The notes under the pieces: generated by a model
Told to the model about the DNA's origin: nothing
Database searches by the model: none
Seen by the model: only the letters and a program-made list of their open reading frames with translations
Part shown: positions 1 to 11,642 of the stretch, piece by piece
How positions within the stretch are numbered: position 1 is the first letter of the stretch
Layout of the letters: the number at the start of each line of letters is the position of its first letter
Assembly (NCBI GenBank): GCA_022578605.1
Contig: MU394064.1
Location: 496,001 to 560,000, forward strand
Source: Camillea tinctor
Lineage: Eukaryota > Ascomycota > Sordariomycetes > Xylariales > Xylariaceae
Length of the DNA stretch: 64,000 nt
Direction: 5' to 3'
Translations under genes and position numbers: made by a program

Positions 1-1290
1 TCCTTGTTTTTTTATATTTTTTTACACTATTAAAATGCATAAAAAAAAGCATTATTTTTTTAAGCAATAATATAAAAATTTAAATAAATTAATTTTAACT
101 TTTTTATAAAAAAATATAAAGTAGCTTTAAAACTTTTTTATAATATTATATTTAATTAATATTATTAGCTTTACTTTTTTTTTAAGCATTTATATTAGTT
201 ATAAAATTTTATTTTAATTTAAAGCTTTTAAATTTTAACTTTAATTTTAAATAATAAAAAGCTATTTTTTTTATTTTTTATTTTTTATAAATTTAACTTT
301 AATATTATAATTATTTATTATTATTTAATATGCTTTTTTTATATTAAATAACTAATAAAATTAACAATAATAAAGCTTTTTTTTATTAAATAAAAAGTAA
401 CTTTAAAATATAAACTTTATAAATTTTTTTTAACGTTTATAAATTACATTTTTATTATAAGTTTTTTATAAACGTTTTTAAATTTTTTAATAGCTATAAA
501 TATAACTTAATTAAATAGCAGTTTTGTTACTTTATACGATTTTTTTTTAGTTGTTAAAGCCTTAATTTTTAACTTAAAAAGTAAAAAAAAAACATTTTAT
601 TTAATTTTTTTTTAAAAACTTAATTTAATAATATATTTAACATTATTAAATTTTTATTTTTAAAAAAAACGAAAAACTATTTATTTAAAAATAGTATTTT
701 TTTATGTTATTTTTATTTATTAATTTAATTTATAATTTTTTATATTAATAAATTTTAGCTTATTTTATTTATTATTAATATTTTTAAAATTGTTTTTTTT
801 AATTAATATTATTAGTTTTTTAGTTTTTTTAACATTTTTAATATATTTTAAAAAAAATATATTTTTAATAATATAATTACGCTTTTTAACTTTAAGTAAA
901 AAAGCTTTAAAGCTATTAAATATATAGTTAATTTTTTTTAAAATTTTTTATAAAAAGCTTTAATAATATAAAAATTTAAAATTTAAAATTAAATTATAAC
1001 GTTAAATTTAATAGCTTTAGCTTAAAATTAAATTAATATGTTAAATTAAATAGCTATTTTAAAATAATTTAAAAAATGTAGCTTAAATTAATTAAAATAA
1101 TATCGAAATAAATATAATTTAAAAATATAATAAACTTAAAAAAAGTATATAAAAACTTTAAAAAATAAGAAATAAAAGTACGTAAATAAGTTATAGCTTG
1201 CTTTTTTATACTATAGTTAAAATAGCAATAAGTGTAAAGTTTTAGCTTTTATTTTTATAATAAAAAGGAATAAAGCTGCATTTTACTTAA
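1..1290. repeat. AT-rich, RIP-like block
   Basis: The first ~1.3 kb is almost entirely A and T, with long T and A runs, frequent TTAA/TATA words and very few G or C, and no open frame of useful length. This is how repeats look after heavy C-to-T mutation by RIP in Pezizomycotina. The change to ordinary composition is fairly abrupt around 1,260-1,300. I could not recognise the original element; it runs off the left edge, so its full size is unknown. Confidence 0.8.
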
Positions 1291-2742
1291 GTATTACCTA
1301 TATATTAAGTAAAACCGTTGGAATAGTATAGAAGCGGTTAGGCCCAATAGAAGGCTTTTGTTGCAAGCGTCAGCGCCGCCTCCAGTGTAGGTACTACCTA
1401 GCGTATAGTACCTACCTAGTTAGTCTACTACATTACCTAAGATAATGTAAGTATACGTGTAGACGGTAGGTTAGCGCTGTTGGTGTAAACTTAATCGATA
1501 ACCAATTCCAATTCCAATTCTGATCCCAATTCTCTTTTTGTTAAGCCCCACTTCGCTTCCAAAACCCCAATAAGAGAGAAAAATTTTAACTATTTCAACC
1601 TTCACTCTTGACTCTTGACTCTTCACTCTTCACTCTTCACTCTTAAACCTTCAACTGCAGCTCTCACTTCTTTCTTTTCAACTTCAACTTCTATTATTCA
1701 CTACCTACCTATCCCCGAAGGATAAACGATACGATTCATTATGAAGGCTAAGCTGATACTTATACCTACACCTACCTCAGGAGCCGAGCTGGTCTCGCGT
1801 AGGATGGTTCTTTGACCTGATCCCAGCCCTCAGAAATTCCAGACAATGAATTGTGTCTTCTCGATGATGCGTAGACTACTCTTGTCTGGACCAACCCATT
1901 GTGCCTGAAGACATACTTATGAGTCTAGGTAACCCTGATCCCTCTTCTCTCCTGACCTCAAATATCCGGAAACCTACTGGCAAACTTCTTCTAGAAAAGG
2001 TAAGACACTCATCCTCTTCACCTTCTCTATACTCTCTCTCCCTTATATGATGAAAGCAATGCATTCACAGACCTGTTCTGAACTTGGTGTGGAAAAAGTG
2101 CTCAAGCTCTCCTGATTATATGCCTCCTTTTTCGTTATGCGTATAGCGCAACTGGTCGTCAACTACACATTCCTCTGATGCTAATTAGTCGATTCTCTAG
2201 GTCCCATATTGTACTTTTTTTTTTATCTATAATGTCTCCTCAGTCGGAACCTCCAATTATCTCTGGATACTCGGCGGTCGAGGCGAGACAATTAATTGTT
2301 CTACCAAAATAAAGATCGTGTTTTCATCGTCAAAGGCCCTATTTGGCCTGTTCTTTAACACCTCCTTTCTCCGTTTACTCGTCTCTTTACAATGCCCTTG
2401 CTGTGAAAGAATAAATTGTTACTAAATTCTCGCTCTTTGATCTAAGTTTATCAACAATGGTTCGTTGTAGTATGATTGTGTGCAAAGGCTTCAAGCCCAG
2501 TTCTCTATATAAGCCCAATGATCCCCCCGGAGGTTAGTCTTCTCGTATCAAGCATCAACTGCAATACACACAACTCCACTGAAGGCTTCTCACTGAATAG
2601 TAAATCTCGGGTAACTCAATTCCCCCTCAAAAAGGGAGAAAGAAAAAAAAAGAAGAAGAAGAAACCAATTGAGTTACCTCCATCACGCTTGAACTTTTCA
2701 ACAAGAAAGATTTGCTGTTCGGTGACGGCCTGACTAGCCACC
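1291..2742. other. Intergenic, upstream of the 858-aa gene
   Basis: No gene seen. The stretch goes from the edge of the AT-rich block to the leader of the gene starting at 2743. It contains TACCTA/TAGGTA words near 1,390-1,470 and 1,700-1,780, a heptamer tandem repeat, and a purine-rich A/G run (about 2,633-2,664) just before the start codon that probably lies in the 5' UTR. Confidence 0.5.
1603..1644 (+). repeat. Heptamer tandem repeat, six copies
   Basis: Six consecutive 7-nt units of the form (C/G)ACTCTT, differing only in the first base. It is a pyrimidine-rich minisatellite in non-coding DNA; no function is implied. Confidence 0.85.
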
Positions 2743-5319
2743 ATGGCTGACCCAAATAACGCCATCTATGAAGCTTATCAGATTGACCAGGATAATCTCT
2801 TTGCGAACATAAATTTCGATGACGCTTCTCTCGAAAGCTTGCTGGCTGACCCAGCATTCACGGATCCGTTCGACCCAGCACTCACCATGCAGGGAGCTGA
2901 CGAGTCCTCTCTCAACATTGAAGCGCCTAGCGAGCCGGTCGTTGCGGGACAAGGACCGCTTGATGTTCAATTTGCTGATGTAAGTTATGCTCCTGAACCC
3001 CAAGGGGAACATCTAACTCTAGCACCCACTGGTCCGCTTGATTTTCAATTTGACGACCCGAGCTTCTACTCCCCTAAGACTCTGGGGCAACAATTAAGTC
3101 AAGCACCCATGAACCAAGTTCCAACCGCTGACTACTTCAACCCCGGAATGTTGTTCAACAACATGGATGGACTCGGTTTCGATAGCATCTCCCAAATGGG
3201 TAGTGATTTCACTACTTTCAATATGGGTGGGACTCAGCTACCCATGGATCCTACCTATGGTAACGATTTCCTCACGCTTCCAGTTCCGCTGCCACCACAG
3301 CCGGAACTGACATCTCACCGTGTGAAGTCGGGCCATCATTCCCGTCACATGCCGTCAGCTTCAATGAGCTCGGTGTCCTCAACCGAAAGCCAAAAGCGAA
3401 AGAGCAGCTCCGGAATCAGCGATTATGGCACACCAGAAATCCAACACACCCTTGACCCACGGAAGAAGAGGAAGCTGTCCTCCCGGCCACCTAGTCCTAG
3501 AATCGACGAAAGTTTAAGTGCCGAACCCCTCCGTCGACCTTCAGTCACCTTCCGTGGCAAGCGGTTGGATCTGAGAAGTGACAAGATCCCACGACACACT
3601 CGGCAAAAGAATGAACGGCCGGAGCCACGGGATTGGTACGGCCCATTGCAAGAGAAGCCCCCGAACTGGGGATCACCCGACCACAGGGGAGAGCCCACAT
3701 TCAAGTACAACCAGTATGGTGAGCTAGAGCCAGGGCGGTACTACAGCAACTCGGAGATGAAGGAGTACTTCTTTGGGCCGAAGTGGCATGATAAAGATGC
3801 CATGCCACCCCTTCTTGAAGGTGTGCCAGTTATCAAGAGCAAAAAGCGTCAAGGGCTGACTCTTTGGATTGGTCTGCCCGGATCTGAATGTAACTGGAGA
3901 TATCCACGACAGGGGGTTTCAACCAAATGCAGATTCAAGGAGTGCATGCATGACAACCATACAATCCGTCAGGGAGAGTACTGGGTTATCTTCGACGAGC
4001 GCATGAATGTCGCGGGCGATGTCATTAACCCTTTCTACAACGCTGGATACGTTCATCTCGACTGCCTTGAGCATATCTTCGATCTAGTTGAACTATGGCA
4101 GCAACTGGATGTACGTGTTGATGACCGTGACTTCAAGTACGAGGAGCACGGATATTTCAAGCTCGGCCGCAAGCACCCACGGATTGTTGATGAAGTAGCA
4201 AAGTGGTGGAAGGATGAGTACAAGAAGTGGAGCGAATACCGGGCAGGGGGACCAAAACGCAGTCGTCACTTTGATTCCTCTCTTGGTCGTCGCCTAGTCG
4301 CATTCGATCTAAAGCACGAGTCGGGCGCCCGCAAGAATGCGCGGGCACGTCGTGGAGGCAACGATTCCTCGCGGCATAAGGGGGATGTTATGAAGCAGAA
4401 GCGTTGGAATGCTTACAAGGAGTTCGATCTCATCGGTAAGGACGGCATACCAGTTCCGGATGCGGACAAGCGCCTAAAGGAGCACCTAGCCAAGGCTGAG
4501 AGGGACGAGAAGAGAAGAAAGGCCAAGATCATGAAGAGACGCCAGCGTATGGCCGCGATGGCCAAGATGAGCTTGTCTGAAAGCTCTCCGTCTCCTAGTG
4601 CTGCACACACACCCCAGGTTGATCCGAATCTCGGCGGCAGCTTCCAGGCTGACCTTAATAGCGCCTATCCCTCAGCCCTCAGCCTGCCACATGCTGTGGA
4701 CTACACCTATGGGGGCCTGACGTTCCCAGCCACGCAGCAACCAGTCTACCCGCAGTTCGCGGCGACGGCAGATCAACTTTGTATGCCGATGCCGATGCCG
4801 ATGCCGATGCCGTCCTTTGCGCCGGAGGCCCCACTAGCTCCGATTCAAGAGGAGCAGTCTCGTAAACGAGGCCGCGATGAGACGGACTCTGATGAGGGTC
4901 ATAATGCAGTGAAGAGGCAGCGACAGGATGCCGAAGCAGCTGCCCCTGCATGCAGCACTGTTACAGGTACGTCAACTAACCCTACAGCTAATGCTACCTT
5001 TGATTTTTCGGTCCCCGATTTCGATTTCCTGACATTGGAATCCTTCATGGGTAATGCATGGGCAGGACTTGTGGACAGTGAGGCTAACTTCTACGCAGCT
5101 ATGCACACGGAGACAAATGAACCCTTCGTCAACGGTTATAGCCTCGACGATTCTATTGACCCAAGATCTTTGGTTGCTAACAACGGCCCAGGCGCCCCTA
5201 ACGTAGATACCTCATGCATTGATCCGGCGTTGCAGGACAACGCTGCTTCTGAATCCTCTGATAGCCTTTTTGGGGGTTCTTGTATGAGTGAAATCAGCGA
5301 TGATAGTGATGCTTCTTAA
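2743..5319 (+). CDS. Uncharacterised nuclear-looking protein with possible zinc module, 858 aa
   Basis: Single-exon frame of 858 codons whose ATG sits in an optimal Kozak context (GCCACCATGG). The N-terminal ~200 residues are acidic and low in complexity and contain a repeated GPLD-x-QF-x-D segment (about residues 70-110). A basic, serine-rich stretch (about 210-300) includes KRKSSS and RKKRKL, plausible nuclear localisation signals. The best-ordered part is about 300-500, rich in W, Y and G. Inside it are C396-x4-C401 and, after an RQGEYWVIFDE-like strand, H438-x2-C441; this C/C/H/C spacing recalls PARP-type zinc fingers, but that is inference. A basic helix-like segment (about 540-610), a (Met-Pro)5 repeat and an acidic tail follow. 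I do not recognise a named family. The acidic ends plus a central basic domain suggest a transcription or chromatin factor; function unproven. Confidence 0.85.
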   Translation: MADPNNAIYEAYQIDQDNLFANINFDDASLESLLADPAFTDPFDPALTMQGADESSLNIEAPSEPVVAGQGPLDVQFADVSYAPEPQGEHLTLAPTGPLDFQFDDPSFYSPKTLGQQLSQAPMNQVPTADYFNPGMLFNNMDGLGFDSISQMGSDFTTFNMGGTQLPMDPTYGNDFLTLPVPLPPQPELTSHRVKSGHHSRHMPSASMSSVSSTESQKRKSSSGISDYGTPEIQHTLDPRKKRKLSSRPPSPRIDESLSAEPLRRPSVTFRGKRLDLRSDKIPRHTRQKNERPEPRDWYGPLQEKPPNWGSPDHRGEPTFKYNQYGELEPGRYYSNSEMKEYFFGPKWHDKDAMPPLLEGVPVIKSKKRQGLTLWIGLPGSECNWRYPRQGVSTKCRFKECMHDNHTIRQGEYWVIFDERMNVAGDVINPFYNAGYVHLDCLEHIFDLVELWQQLDVRVDDRDFKYEEHGYFKLGRKHPRIVDEVAKWWKDEYKKWSEYRAGGPKRSRHFDSSLGRRLVAFDLKHESGARKNARARRGGNDSSRHKGDVMKQKRWNAYKEFDLIGKDGIPVPDADKRLKEHLAKAERDEKRRKAKIMKRRQRMAAMAKMSLSESSPSPSAAHTPQVDPNLGGSFQADLNSAYPSALSLPHAVDYTYGGLTFPATQQPVYPQFAATADQLCMPMPMPMPMPSFAPEAPLAPIQEEQSRKRGRDETDSDEGHNAVKRQRQDAEAAAPACSTVTGTSTNPTANATFDFSVPDFDFLTLESFMGNAWAGLVDSEANFYAAMHTETNEPFVNGYSLDDSIDPRSLVANNGPGAPNVDTSCIDPALQDNAASESSDSLFGGSCMSEISDDSDAS
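4783..4812 (+). repeat. In-frame hexamer repeat encoding (Met-Pro)5
   Basis: Five perfect copies of ATGCCG inside the 858-aa gene, encoding five Met-Pro dipeptides in a low-complexity linker. Copy number is likely to vary between strains because the units are perfect and in frame. Confidence 0.9.
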
Positions 5320-8303
5320 GCCGCCTACTACAAGGTAAGTAAGTCGATAAAGGATGAAACCCAAAGGGTACACGGCTGTATGCAGGCTCCATCGGCCACC
5401 CCGAGGAAGACACCTCGACTTTCCATTCTAAGAACGGGGAGTAGTGTGATGACATAAAGAAAAGGCGAGTTTTCAGACTACGCAGAGTGTAATTGAATTA
5501 GAGAATTCAAAAAGAGAAGGGAGAGAAGGAAATTCGGATCGCGCAATCTGAATGTGCACCTTTTCTTTATGTCACCACAGTACACACAAACACAAAGTAT
5601 CATCGAAAAGAGAACGAAGGGATAAGGGAGAGTAGATTAAAGCCTGGTGCTTTAAAGTGTAAGTATGCGTTACGTCTTTTCCTTTGTCCTTGTTTTTAGC
5701 GATGTTTAACCTGATGATTAGCGATGACTTCTACGATTTGTCATGTCTAATGTCAGGGGATGAAAAAATAAATAAAATCATATATCACATAATTGCCAGA
5801 ATTTTAAGATAAACTGATTGTGACTGACCCATTACCAGAGACTTTGAATGAATTCAAGAAATATGATACCGCTCGTAGTGGTTTCCAATTAACAGTAAGT
5901 TGATAAGTAAGTGAAAGTAAAAGGCACGTAGCAGCCAAAATGGAACATAGATATACGGCAATCAATAGCGTAAGAGGCTAGTTTACTTGTAATAATAGGT
6001 GGGATGATACGAGGGAGAATCTTGGAGACTCTGACAAGAGTTAAAGAGCAGCGGTTCCCACAAATTTCGGTGTCTATCAATGACGCCTGGCCACGACGAC
6101 GACGATGACGAGGTAGACCCAGCAGCAGATCTTTTTTTCTTCCTATTCTAAGTCATGGCTAAAAAAAAGGATATTGCATGCATTGTAAATCAACTACGAC
6201 GACTTACAAGACTGGGGAACTAGTCAATCCATAAGTCAATCAAATGGAGACAGCGGAACCAGAACTTAACGGTGGGAGTAGGTATATATCTATCTACATA
6301 TCTATCTACCTACCTATCTAGATTAGGGTCACGGAAGAAGGAAGAATGCATATGTGATAGAAATGATGTGACTAAAGTCAGTTGGTTATAGGATAGTTGA
6401 CCGAGATGGGAAAAAAGGCAGTTGAGTACGTTTGAAAATACCGGGGGGTCGCTTAAAGAGTAGGTGAGGTAGTGTTAAGTATGTTGAAAGAGAAACAATC
6501 CGCAACGGCGTCTCCGAAGCAGGGGAATCCACTTTGGCGTACGGGAGGATTGTAGACTACGATACACTAGTTGTACGTATATAGATTGGCATGCTAGGGG
6601 GGGAGAAGTTTGGCTAAGAGTGACCAATGATATAAGACGGCCGGTTCCAGAAGAGAATATCTGTGTAATACTTTCAATTGGTTAGTGTGACATTCATAGG
6701 TAGATACATACAAACAGTACGATGCAGGTAGGGAGTAACCTAACCTAGTAACCTAGCAGTATAAGTCACATATGTTGGCATGTACCTAACAAAGCTATAG
6801 AGAGGTACATAACAACAACCTCATAAACTTGAGAGAGACCCATGCAGCCATGCCACTAAATAACTAGGTAAGTAGGTAGGTTAATCACACCCAAAGATGA
6901 ACAGAACTTGGATTTCTGACTTGGAAAGGCATACTAGTATCGTGTATTGTACACCACACACAAAGCGACTTGCAGCAAACCCCAAGGTTGTGTGCCGCGT
7001 TGCATCGATCCCACTTAAATAGTCGACCCACTGAGGGAAACAGAGCTTTCGTTCGTTGATAGCTCTCAGGGCTTTTGCTGCACAGCAAAGCTCTCTGCAG
7101 TGAGAACCCTGGTCCTTACATCTGATTCTCCCCAGGTTCTCGGATCCTGTGGGTATATGTAGTATAGTGTAGTACTACCTAGGTATATACCTTTGGTCTA
7201 ACCTACCATAACCTTCATATCAACTAATTAGTAGAGATCTGTCAATCAGTGGTTAAATATATTAATTTATCTATCCCCCCTCCCCTTCTCAAGTTCATTT
7301 TAATATTTTGGTTTTATATTATGATTTTACTTTGCGTACTTCTTTTATTTCGCACTTATACTTCTCTCATAAATTTTATAACATCCCATTGGACCCTCCT
7401 CTAATTCCCCTTATGGTACCGAATTGGGGGTCTGTCCACTCAGCCAAGCCAATTATAAGATAAGCTTAATGTTAGGGAATAGGGAGGGAAAGGCGATACC
7501 AAAACAAAAAGATTGAACAAAAGAAAAAGAAGAGGGGTTAAAAAAAGAGAGAGAAAAAAAGAGGGTGACTTATAACTATTATCCTACTTTTTATAGGAAA
7601 AGGAAAAAAGAAAAGAAAAGGAAGGAAGAGAAAGGGAAAGGGAAAAAGAAAGCCAAAGCGAAGAGAAGGGACCTGAGAGATCAGGAAATTGTCACGTGTA
7701 ACCTACGTCTTTTGCTGCTGATGCTGGAGGCTAGGTTAGGTGTGTGCGAGCGATAAGAGAGACCTAGATCTGGACCTAAAGCTGGACCTGGGCCTAAGTA
7801 CCCTACCTAAGGTTAGGGAAAAACAAGTTGATTCGAGGTGGTGGTAGCGCGTTCTTTGGGAAGACTTGGAGGGGACTAGACACAACAATAACGGTTCGCC
7901 GCATCGCACGCGAGTCACCAAGTCACCAAGTCACTTACTACATACAATTTACCCGACCAAGTCCCATTTCCTTCAAGCTTGCAGCAACCAACCTTACTTA
8001 CAACCATCCATTCAGAGAGTTCTTTTTTTCGCCAATTCTTTCCCACATCAATTCATATGTCCCCTGGCACTGTTCTAACTAACACACGCATTCGGTGGGA
8101 AACAAGAAAAGTAGAGAGAGCACAAAGCAAACCAACCAATACAAAACAAAACAATCAAGAAAAGCAACAAGAAGTAACCTAGAAAGAGAAATACAGAAGG
8201 AAAAACAAAAGAAGCAACAGAACAGAGGTCGAGACCAAAAGACCAGGACTAGGACCAAGGACCAGGACCAAGGACCGGGAGAGAGAGAGAGAGGAAAAAA
8301 GAC
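5320..8303. other. Intergenic 3 kb, no gene recognised
   Basis: Only short, unconvincing frames. It must hold the 3' UTR of the 858-aa gene and the promoter and 5' UTR of the phosphodiesterase gene. Features seen: repeated TACCTA/TAGGTA words (6,290-6,320; 6,860-6,885; 7,170-7,200), a purine-rich block of about 150 nt at 7,500-7,675, and an A-rich, GACCAGGA-rich leader (8,090-8,300) just before the phosphodiesterase start. Confidence 0.5.
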
Positions 8304-11300
8304 ATGCCTGGAGAAATCGGAGGAGGGGAGAATGAGAGCACGCGAAGCCCTGCTTTGCAAGTTATTGTCCTTGTAAGTTGCATATTTATATTTTGCTTCT
8401 CTTCCAATTTATTTTTTTACCTGTCATTCATTCATCAATCAATATTATACCTGTCGAGAAAGGAGAAGAATGAGAAGAAGAGAGAAAAAGAAGAGAAGAA
8501 AAGGAGAGAGAAGAAAAGAAAGAAAGAAAACAAGAGTTCAAAGAATCCCTAGCTTTTTTCTTTTTTTTTTTCCAAGTTTACCTTTACCTTGCCTTGCCTT
8601 TTTCATATGACGTTGTGCCGCGCCCACATGCCTTTTGGTTGTCCTGAATTGCGCCCATGGCTGGGTTTAAGCTGACCAACCGGTTGCCCGTGTCTTCTTC
8701 TCTCATATTATATTACATTATCTATCCCTATCACCATTATTTCTCTTGTTTTCTCTCTTTTTGCTTTTGCCCATTGCACTGCACTGCAACTATATATATA
8801 TAACCTTACATACATAATATGTACAATACCTACATACATCATACATCATACATTACCACCGTCAGCAGCAGCACTACCCACCATTTTTCTTCTTCTCGTT
8901 ACAGCGCGTCGCATCGCATTGCATCCAGTCAGATCACTTTTTGGGGTCTAAGTCGCGTATGATGTCAGTTTCCCCCACACCCTGGTAGTACCTGGGTATT
9001 GTAACTTGGGGAAGCAAAAGAAAGAAGAAGACTTTGGTCTTAGTTAGTCCTAGTCAAGTCAAGTCGCACGCATACTTAGACTGATTGGCGCAAAGTCTTG
9101 CGCTGGTCTATCTATAACACCAATACCAATGGGTACTTAACGGCGAAACAAAACACAACAAAACAAAACAAAACAAAAACAGAACAGAACAGAAGACAAG
9201 ACAATAATACCTGCGCATATCCCTCGTGTCCAATGCCCCCCTCTCTTTACTTTTTCTCTACTTCTGCCCGCCAAGCAGGTACCAACGGGCTGACTGCATG
9301 AATACAACTTTACTTTTCTTGGAAGATATCAGGTTAGTGCCTGAACTGAACACTTCCAATAAATGGTATCAAGTCTGTTTTTGGTTTCTATATCTATGGT
9401 GTGTCGGGAACACCGAGGTTGGCATCACCAACTTTGTAACAACCTATCTTGTGGACCACTTGAAAGTAGAGTCAAAGGAAGAGAGAAAGGGAGAGAAAGC
9501 TCTATTACACTTACACCACACCACGCCTACATCCTGCACACCTTATACAACCCAAACACCTTTACCCATCACGTGGCCTGCTTGTCCTATCTCTCTAATC
9601 GTCCTTATCGATTTTTATTTTCCTTTCCTGGGGCGCGCTGACGTCACGAGGCGAGAGCTCAAACGCCCCGTCCATGTCTTGTACATACATTTATTCTTAT
9701 ATTCCCCGGATTTAGATCCGACGTTTTGTTGCATAAACTCGTTTTATCCTATCTCCTTTCTGCATATAATCCCCAGTTCCTCTCTCCTCTCTTATACATA
9801 CTAACCCTGACCCTGGCCCCCCTTTACCCCTGTAGCCTCCAGAGCTCTTCTCCCCCCTTTAAGTTGCCATATGCATATGCCTATATATATCGATATGTAT
9901 AATCTGCATACCTTCGGGAACATGTGATACTCGATATTCAAAAAGTTGAATGCGCACTTACTTACAATATGACTTCCTAGGGATGCGGTGGTGGTCCACA
10001 AGAACACAATGTAACGGCTCTCCTTGTACGATCTGTCAAGTCGGGCTGGGCTCGAGGCTCCATAGTGGCTCTCGATGCCGGTGTCCACTTATCCGCCATC
10101 ACTCGGATCCTGGAAGAGACACAGCCCAAGGGACTGGGTAAGGATATTGCCCTACCTTACACCCTGAAAACGGGACCATTCGCTGGATTAGAGCTCCTAT
10201 TCGCCTCCCCAGCAGCAAACGCCGGTTATATTACACGGCATCTCATCGACACCTATCTCATCACTCACCCCCATCTAGATCATATAAGCGGGTTTGTTAT
10301 AAACACAGCAGGATTTCCTGGGTCACGGCCAAAGAAACTGGCCGGATTACCCTCTACTATAGCCGCCTTCAAGGCACATATCTTTAACAACGTCATATGG
10401 CCCAACTTGACCGATGAGAATAACGGCGCGGGTTTAGTAACATATACCCGTCTTGTTGAGGGAGGCAGCCCTGCGCTTGGTGAGGGGGATGGGAAGGGAT
10501 ATCTAGAAGTGTGCGATGGCCTTGCCGTGAAGATATATAGCGTGAGCCATGGCCACTGCATAGAGAGACATGCCCATAGGGGTTCGGCATCATCGTCGCG
10601 CTACGGGAGCCTCGACGCCTCCACAATGCCTTCTCCACGGGTAACCCCCGGTAGTATAGCTGCTTCAGGCCCCCCCGTTCTCTTTAGATCATCCGGCGTG
10701 CGGCATGAATCTGTCGCCCAAGACAAGGAGTCCTATTGTGTCTACGACTCCAGCGCGTACTTCATTCGCGACCCCACCTCTGGTCGTGAAGTGCTCATGT
10801 TCGGTGATGTGGAGCCGGACACACTCTCCCTCTCACCGCGCAACTTCATGGTCTGGCAGGAAGCCGCACCCCGCATCGCCAAGGGGAACCTGGCGGCGAT
10901 ATTCATCGAGTGTTCGTACGATGACAGTCAGACGGACGATCGGCTCTTCGGACACTTAACCCCGCGCTACATCATCCAGGAGATGAAGGTTCTCGCCGCC
11001 GAAGTCGAAGCGGCGCGCCAACGGGGGACGACAGGAACCACAACGGCGCCGACGACAGCGCCAACATCTACTACATCTACTCCCCTCCACACTCCCCTCC
11101 TCCTCCCCAGACTCGAGCCGAATAAGAAGCGCAAAAGAGAGGCAGAGGAGACGAGCGGCCGGCGCACCAACCGCGCAGCCGCACGGTCCGCGGTGGGCGA
11201 CGACCACCCCGTATCCCCCAAGTCGATGCGGCCCAGCCGCGGACCTGGACCCACGAGCGACTACTTCAGCGGGCTGGACACGCCACACATCGCGACGCCG

Positions 11301-11642
11301 ACAGCGGAGCTCAACCTGCTGCTCGACGACGAGTTCAACGACGAGCCGAACCACACCCACCACCGGCGGCACCGGCACTCGCACTTCTACCCGCACCCGC
11401 ACAATGGCAATAACCATAGTAATAATAATAACTACGACCACGACGATGAGGAGGAAGAGGAGGAGCCGCCGGCAGACGCCCTGCGCGGGCTGAAGGTGGT
11501 GATCATCCACGTCAAGGAGAAGCTGGACGATGCGGAGCCCGCGCGCGATGCCATTTTAAGGGAGCTGGGGGAGCACGAGAGGAGGGCTAGGCTCGGGTGC
11601 GAGTTTTTTGTCTCGAGTAAGGGGGAGAGCTTTATGCTCTGA
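8304..11642 (+). CDS. PDE1: Class II (PDE1-type) low-affinity cAMP phosphodiesterase
   Basis: Hydrolyses 3',5'-cyclic AMP to AMP and so damps PKA signalling (family knowledge). Two exons: 8304-8372 (23 codons, ending ...ALQVIVL) and 9981-11642, joined in phase 0 to read QVIVLGCGGGPQ, the family's conserved first strand; 576 aa in all. The metal-binding HPHLDH motif is at residues 119-124, followed by ISGF as in the class II signature. GDVEPD (about 298), the IFIECSYDD and FGHLTPRY segments and a conserved C-terminal KVVIIHVKEKL follow. A low-complexity insert (about residues 370-525: Thr, Arg, His, Asn and Glu runs) interrupts the catalytic fold. The donor GTAAGT at 8373 is canonical, but the intron is 1,608 nt, exceptional for a fungus. 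Its 3' end faces the GH16 gene. Confidence 0.9.
8373..9980 (+). other. 1.6-kb first intron of the phosphodiesterase gene
   Basis: It starts GTAAGT and ends CTTCCTAG. Placement is forced by protein continuity: exon 1 ends VIVL and exon 2 begins GCGGGPQ, and I found no other sequence nearby that supplies the first strand. Inside are A/G-rich runs, CAAAA repeats (9,147-9,180), TACCTA words and an ATG-initiated 168-codon frame (9298-9804) with no recognisable domain, probably chance. Confidence 0.75.

Noticed and set aside
10956..11510. 184-codon minus-strand frame
   Set aside because: Lies antisense to the low-complexity insert of the phosphodiesterase gene; Val/Arg-rich mirror of GC-rich codons.
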